Positions 62,617 to 64,000 of a stretch of DNA of 64,000 nucleotides are shown piece by piece. This DNA is from Sciscionella marina DSM 45152. Its GTDB lineage: Bacteria; Actinomycetota; Actinomycetes; Mycobacteriales; Pseudonocardiaceae. Position numbers and translations under genes: made by a program. Location of the stretch: contig NZ_KB905425.1 of NCBI RefSeq assembly GCF_000379465.1, positions 329,163-393,162 on the forward strand, in the 5' to 3' direction. Within the stretch, counting starts at the first letter, position 1. Each line of letters begins with the position of its first letter. Below the pieces are notes generated by a model that had not been told where the DNA came from, did no database searches, and saw only the letters and a list, made by a program, of their open reading frames with translations.

Positions 62617-63679
62617 TCAGCGGAAGAGGCGGAAGAACCCGCGCACCTGCTCGATCAGCGACTCCGGCTGCTCCAGCGCGGCGAAGTGGCCACCATGCGG
62701 CAGCTCCTCGAACCAGCGCAGGTCGGTGAACCGCAGCTCGGCCTCCCGCCTTGACGGGCGGGTTATGTCCCGCGGGTAGACCGACAGTCCGGATGGTGCG
62801 GTCACCTTGTCCCGGAAGTTGGCGAAGCTCTCCCAGTACAGGCGCGCCGACGACGTGGCCGATGCGGTGAACCAATAGACCGAGATCTCGTCGAGGATCG
62901 TCTGCCGCGACAACGCTTCCTCGGGATGGCCGTCGTTGTCCGTCCACGCCCAGAACTCCCCGGCCGGTGCGCTGCATCTCTTTCTCGGCCCCGAGATTCG
63001 CCAGCTCCGCAGGTGTCGGGTCGTCGAACGCGCCCGCCGCCACGGATCCCAGGTTCAGATGCACGCCGGCGACCCGCTCGGGCGCCACCTCGCCCAGCAC
63101 CGCGGACACCGCCGAACCCCAGTCGCCGCCCTGCGCGCCGTACCGTTGGTGACCCAGCGAGACCATCAACGTGTCCCAGGCGCGCGCGGTGCGAGTGATG
63201 CCCCACCCGGTCGTCGACGGCTTGTCACTCCAGCCGTACCCGGGCAACGACGGCGCGACCACGTGGAACGCGTCCGCCGGGTCACCGCCGTGCGCGCGCG
63301 GGTCGGTCAGCGGGCCGAGCACCTCCAGGAATTCGAGCACCGAACCCGGCCACCCGTGCGTGAGCACGAGCGGGAACGCGTCCGGCTCCGACGAGCGGAT
63401 GTGCAGGAAGTGGATGCCCAGCCCGTCGATCGTGTCGCGGTACTGCGGGAACACGTTCAGCCGCTCGGCGAACCCGAAGTCGTAGTCCTCGGCCCAGCTG
63501 CGGCACAGCTCCTGCGCATACGCCAGCGGCAAACCCTGTGACCAGTCGTCCACCGGCTCGCGCTCGGGCCACCGGGTCCGTCGCAATCGTGCACGCAGGT
63601 CTGCGATCTCGGCTTCGGTGATGCTGACCTCGAATGGCTCGGCGGACACGGCGAAACTCCTTACTGGCCAAGGTGTCAT
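62617..63679 (-). pseudogene. Frameshifted epoxide hydrolase (EHN family)
   Basis: The first part (from ATG 63679) encodes an N-terminal epoxide-hydrolase domain (PFEVSITEAEIADLRARLRRTRWPE), the oxyanion motif HGWPGS and the nucleophile Asp in QGGDWGSAV. After about 62968 the match continues in another frame as EFWAWTDNDGHPEEALSRQT, then ISVYWFTASATSSARLYWESF and a catalytic-His segment (LPHGGHFAALEQPE). Several tens of residues of the usual cap region between the two parts are missing. The gene thus has a frameshift and an internal deletion. Its start overlaps the upstream MFS stop (ATGA), so it was once an operon member. Confidence 0.8.
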
Positions 63680-64000
63680 CGGATCGGTTGGGGGCGCCGG
63701 GTCAGGCTGAGGACGAGTCCGGCCAGGGGGAGTGCCGCGAGCCCGGCGAGGGCCACCGGCACCGGCACGATGCCGGACAGACCCGCGACAGCGGCCGGAC
63801 CGATCCCGCCACCCAGGGCGTTCATGAAGTTGAGCAGGCTCTGTGCGGTGTCGCGGTCGTCCGCGGCGACCAGGTCCGGCGCGAGGCTCACCAGTACGGC
63901 TTGGGCACCGGCGAACCCGCACACGGTCAACGCCGTGCCGACGACGATCGGGATCGGCCCGGTGAAGATCGCGACCACGAGCACGCCGACGGCGGTGAGC
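63676..64000 (-). CDS. MFS transporter, C-terminal part only
   Basis: The last roughly 108 residues of a membrane transporter running in from the right edge. Four hydrophobic helices remain. GAQAVLVSLAPDLVAADDRD followed by SLLNFMNALGGGIGPAAVAG is the helix 10-11 pattern of DHA1 drug/sugar-type MFS exporters. The frame is open to the window edge with no start. It overlaps the epoxide hydrolase remnant by 4 nt. Confidence 0.78.
   Translation of the reverse strand, partial: LTAVGVLVVAIFTGPIPIVVGTALTVCGFAGAQAVLVSLAPDLVAADDRDTAQSLLNFMNALGGGIGPAAVAGLSGIVPVPVALAGLAALPLAGLVLSLTRRPQPIR

Overview
The window is chromosomal DNA from a high-GC Gram-positive actinomycete that makes galactan. Evidence includes paired GlfT2-type galactofuranosyltransferases with UDP-galactopyranose mutase, an F420-dependent glucose-6-phosphate dehydrogenase, type VII secretion-type small proteins, frequent GTG starts and strong third-position GC. 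The gene order glfT2 - glf - exported repeat proteins - HAD phosphatase - serS - pheA - phosphoglycerate-mutase-like recalls, from memory, the Rv3808c to Rv3838c stretch of Mycobacterium tuberculosis. The non-mycobacterial genes and the style of the intergenic repeats point to the Pseudonocardiales rather than a mycobacterium. That placement is an inference.

Region by region. Positions 1-1.3 kb hold a lipoprotein operon (DUF3558-like lipoprotein, a helical partner, and the start of a third gene). 1.4-14.5 kb is a cell-envelope block read leftward: two tandem GlfT2 paralogues, glf, three paralogous secreted proteins each built of three 'RVLDTR...GYY' repeats, a methyltransferase, an LPG-synthase-type membrane protein and a large multi-pass membrane protein. 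14.7-24.7 kb carries metabolic and housekeeping genes: HAD phosphatase, LLM flavoenzyme, LhgO-type oxidase, GH46 chitosanase with a perfect palindromic operator, serS, an orphan NarL-type regulator, an amidohydrolase, a flavin reductase, pheA and a histidine phosphatase. 24.8-26.5 kb has two convergent ArsR/SRPBCC units, one fused and one split, each with a consensus promoter and dyad operators. 26.8-31.3 kb holds an ion-transporter module (permease, CBS protein, SPFH plus KhtT-like protein) divergent from a NarL-type two-component pair. 31.4-37.3 kb has an MBL-fold pseudogene, a double TetR regulator and a beta-oxidation operon. 37.4-40.6 kb is a small type VII secretion-like cassette. 40.8-45.1 kb holds a siderophore-interacting protein with an IdeR-like box and the three-gene pyridine nucleotide transhydrogenase, preceded by a tiny, probably leaderless ORF. 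45.1-51.9 kb holds an IclR regulator, cobF with a duplicated 3' end, fgd, a TauE/SafE transporter, a FadR-type regulator and metE. metE lies behind a cobalamin riboswitch and a good promoter.

52.8-62.5 kb is the most coherent metabolic system. An ECF sigma factor and a GntR/FCD regulator flank a six-gene operon: a DmdA/GcvT-like methyltransferase, a MetF-like reductase, formate-tetrahydrofolate ligase, a dimethylglycine-dehydrogenase-type FAD/GcvT fusion, and ETF beta and alpha. Together these could strip methyl groups from a quaternary ammonium or sulfonium compound onto tetrahydrofolate, oxidise them to formate and pass electrons to ETF. The right edge has a frameshifted epoxide hydrolase pseudogene and the C-terminus of an MFS transporter.

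Non-coding structure is unusually rich. There is a dispersed intergenic repeat with copies at 20.7 and 41.7 kb, the second carrying a 24-nt hairpin array. There is also an 18-bp tandem repeat that swallows the stop codon of the histidine phosphatase gene, several perfect hairpin terminators, and many clean palindromic operators. No tRNA, rRNA, CRISPR array or transposase was recognised.
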